From: Betaproteobacteria bacterium HGW-Betaproteobacteria-2
GTDB taxonomy: Bacteria > Pseudomonadota > Gammaproteobacteria > Burkholderiales > Methylophilaceae
Length of the DNA: 6,097 nt
NCBI GenBank assembly: GCA_002842255.1
Contig: PHCM01000098.1
Location: 1-6,097, forward strand
Reading direction: 5' to 3'
The position numbers and the translations under genes are program-made. Numbering within the stretch: position 1 is the first letter of the stretch; every line of letters begins with the position of its first letter. Of this stretch, positions 6,096-6,097 are shown piece after piece. A model generated the notes under the pieces. It was not told the origin of the DNA, ran no database searches, and saw only the letters and a list, made by a program, of their open reading frames with translations.

Positions 6096-6097
6096 GT
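6092..6097 (+). CDS. Probable start of the next gene (NtrX-type response regulator), two codons only
   Basis: ATGAGT begins at 6092 and overlaps the kinase TGA by four bases (ATGA), a common sign of translational coupling. Only Met-Ser is visible, so the identity as ntrX is inferred purely from the usual ntrY-ntrX order. Confidence 0.5.

Overview
The window reads as a conserved housekeeping block of a betaproteobacterium. The likely placement is near the Nitrosomonadales (Gallionella/Sideroxydans or methylotroph-like), but that is inferred from gene order and protein character; nothing in the window fixes the genus. Base composition is moderately GC-rich and coding density is above 95%. I see no tRNA, rRNA, CRISPR array, insertion sequence or other mobile element.

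Layout: at the left edge, on the minus strand, lies the 5' part of a gene for an exported LysM-domain protein; its 3' end is outside the window. A 116-bp divergent intergenic region (464-579) follows. It holds a 16-bp inverted repeat and a 12-bp imperfect tandem repeat, but no convincing consensus promoter. From there five main genes run on the plus strand: def (peptide deformylase), fmt (methionyl-tRNA formyltransferase), rsmB (16S rRNA m5C967 methyltransferase), a small exported DUF4390-family protein, and an NtrY-type membrane histidine kinase. The last six bases hold an ATG that overlaps the kinase stop codon and is probably the first codon of the partner NtrX-type response regulator. Spacing is tight: 24 bp def-fmt, 87 bp fmt-rsmB, a 38-bp overlap rsmB-DUF4390, 7 bp DUF4390-kinase, and a 4-bp overlap into the next gene. 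This suggests one long transcript.

How the genes work together: Fmt formylates initiator Met-tRNA and Def removes the formyl group from the nascent protein, so the pair forms one cycle. RsmB methylates 16S rRNA in the ribosomal P-site region, also a translation function. The second half of the operon is signalling: a secreted small protein of unknown function next to a kinase with an extracytoplasmic sensor region and a complete catalytic core. The closeness of DUF4390 and the kinase suggests a functional pair.

The window is mostly ordinary. The points most worth checking are the DUF4390-NtrY pairing; the fmt-rsmB gap, which is filled exactly by a 28-codon reading frame containing a 15-bp tandem repeat; the short repeats upstream of def; a perfect 8-bp hairpin just before ntrY; and a seven-T run inside the rsmB/DUF4390 overlap. 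I found no strong evidence of an undescribed system.
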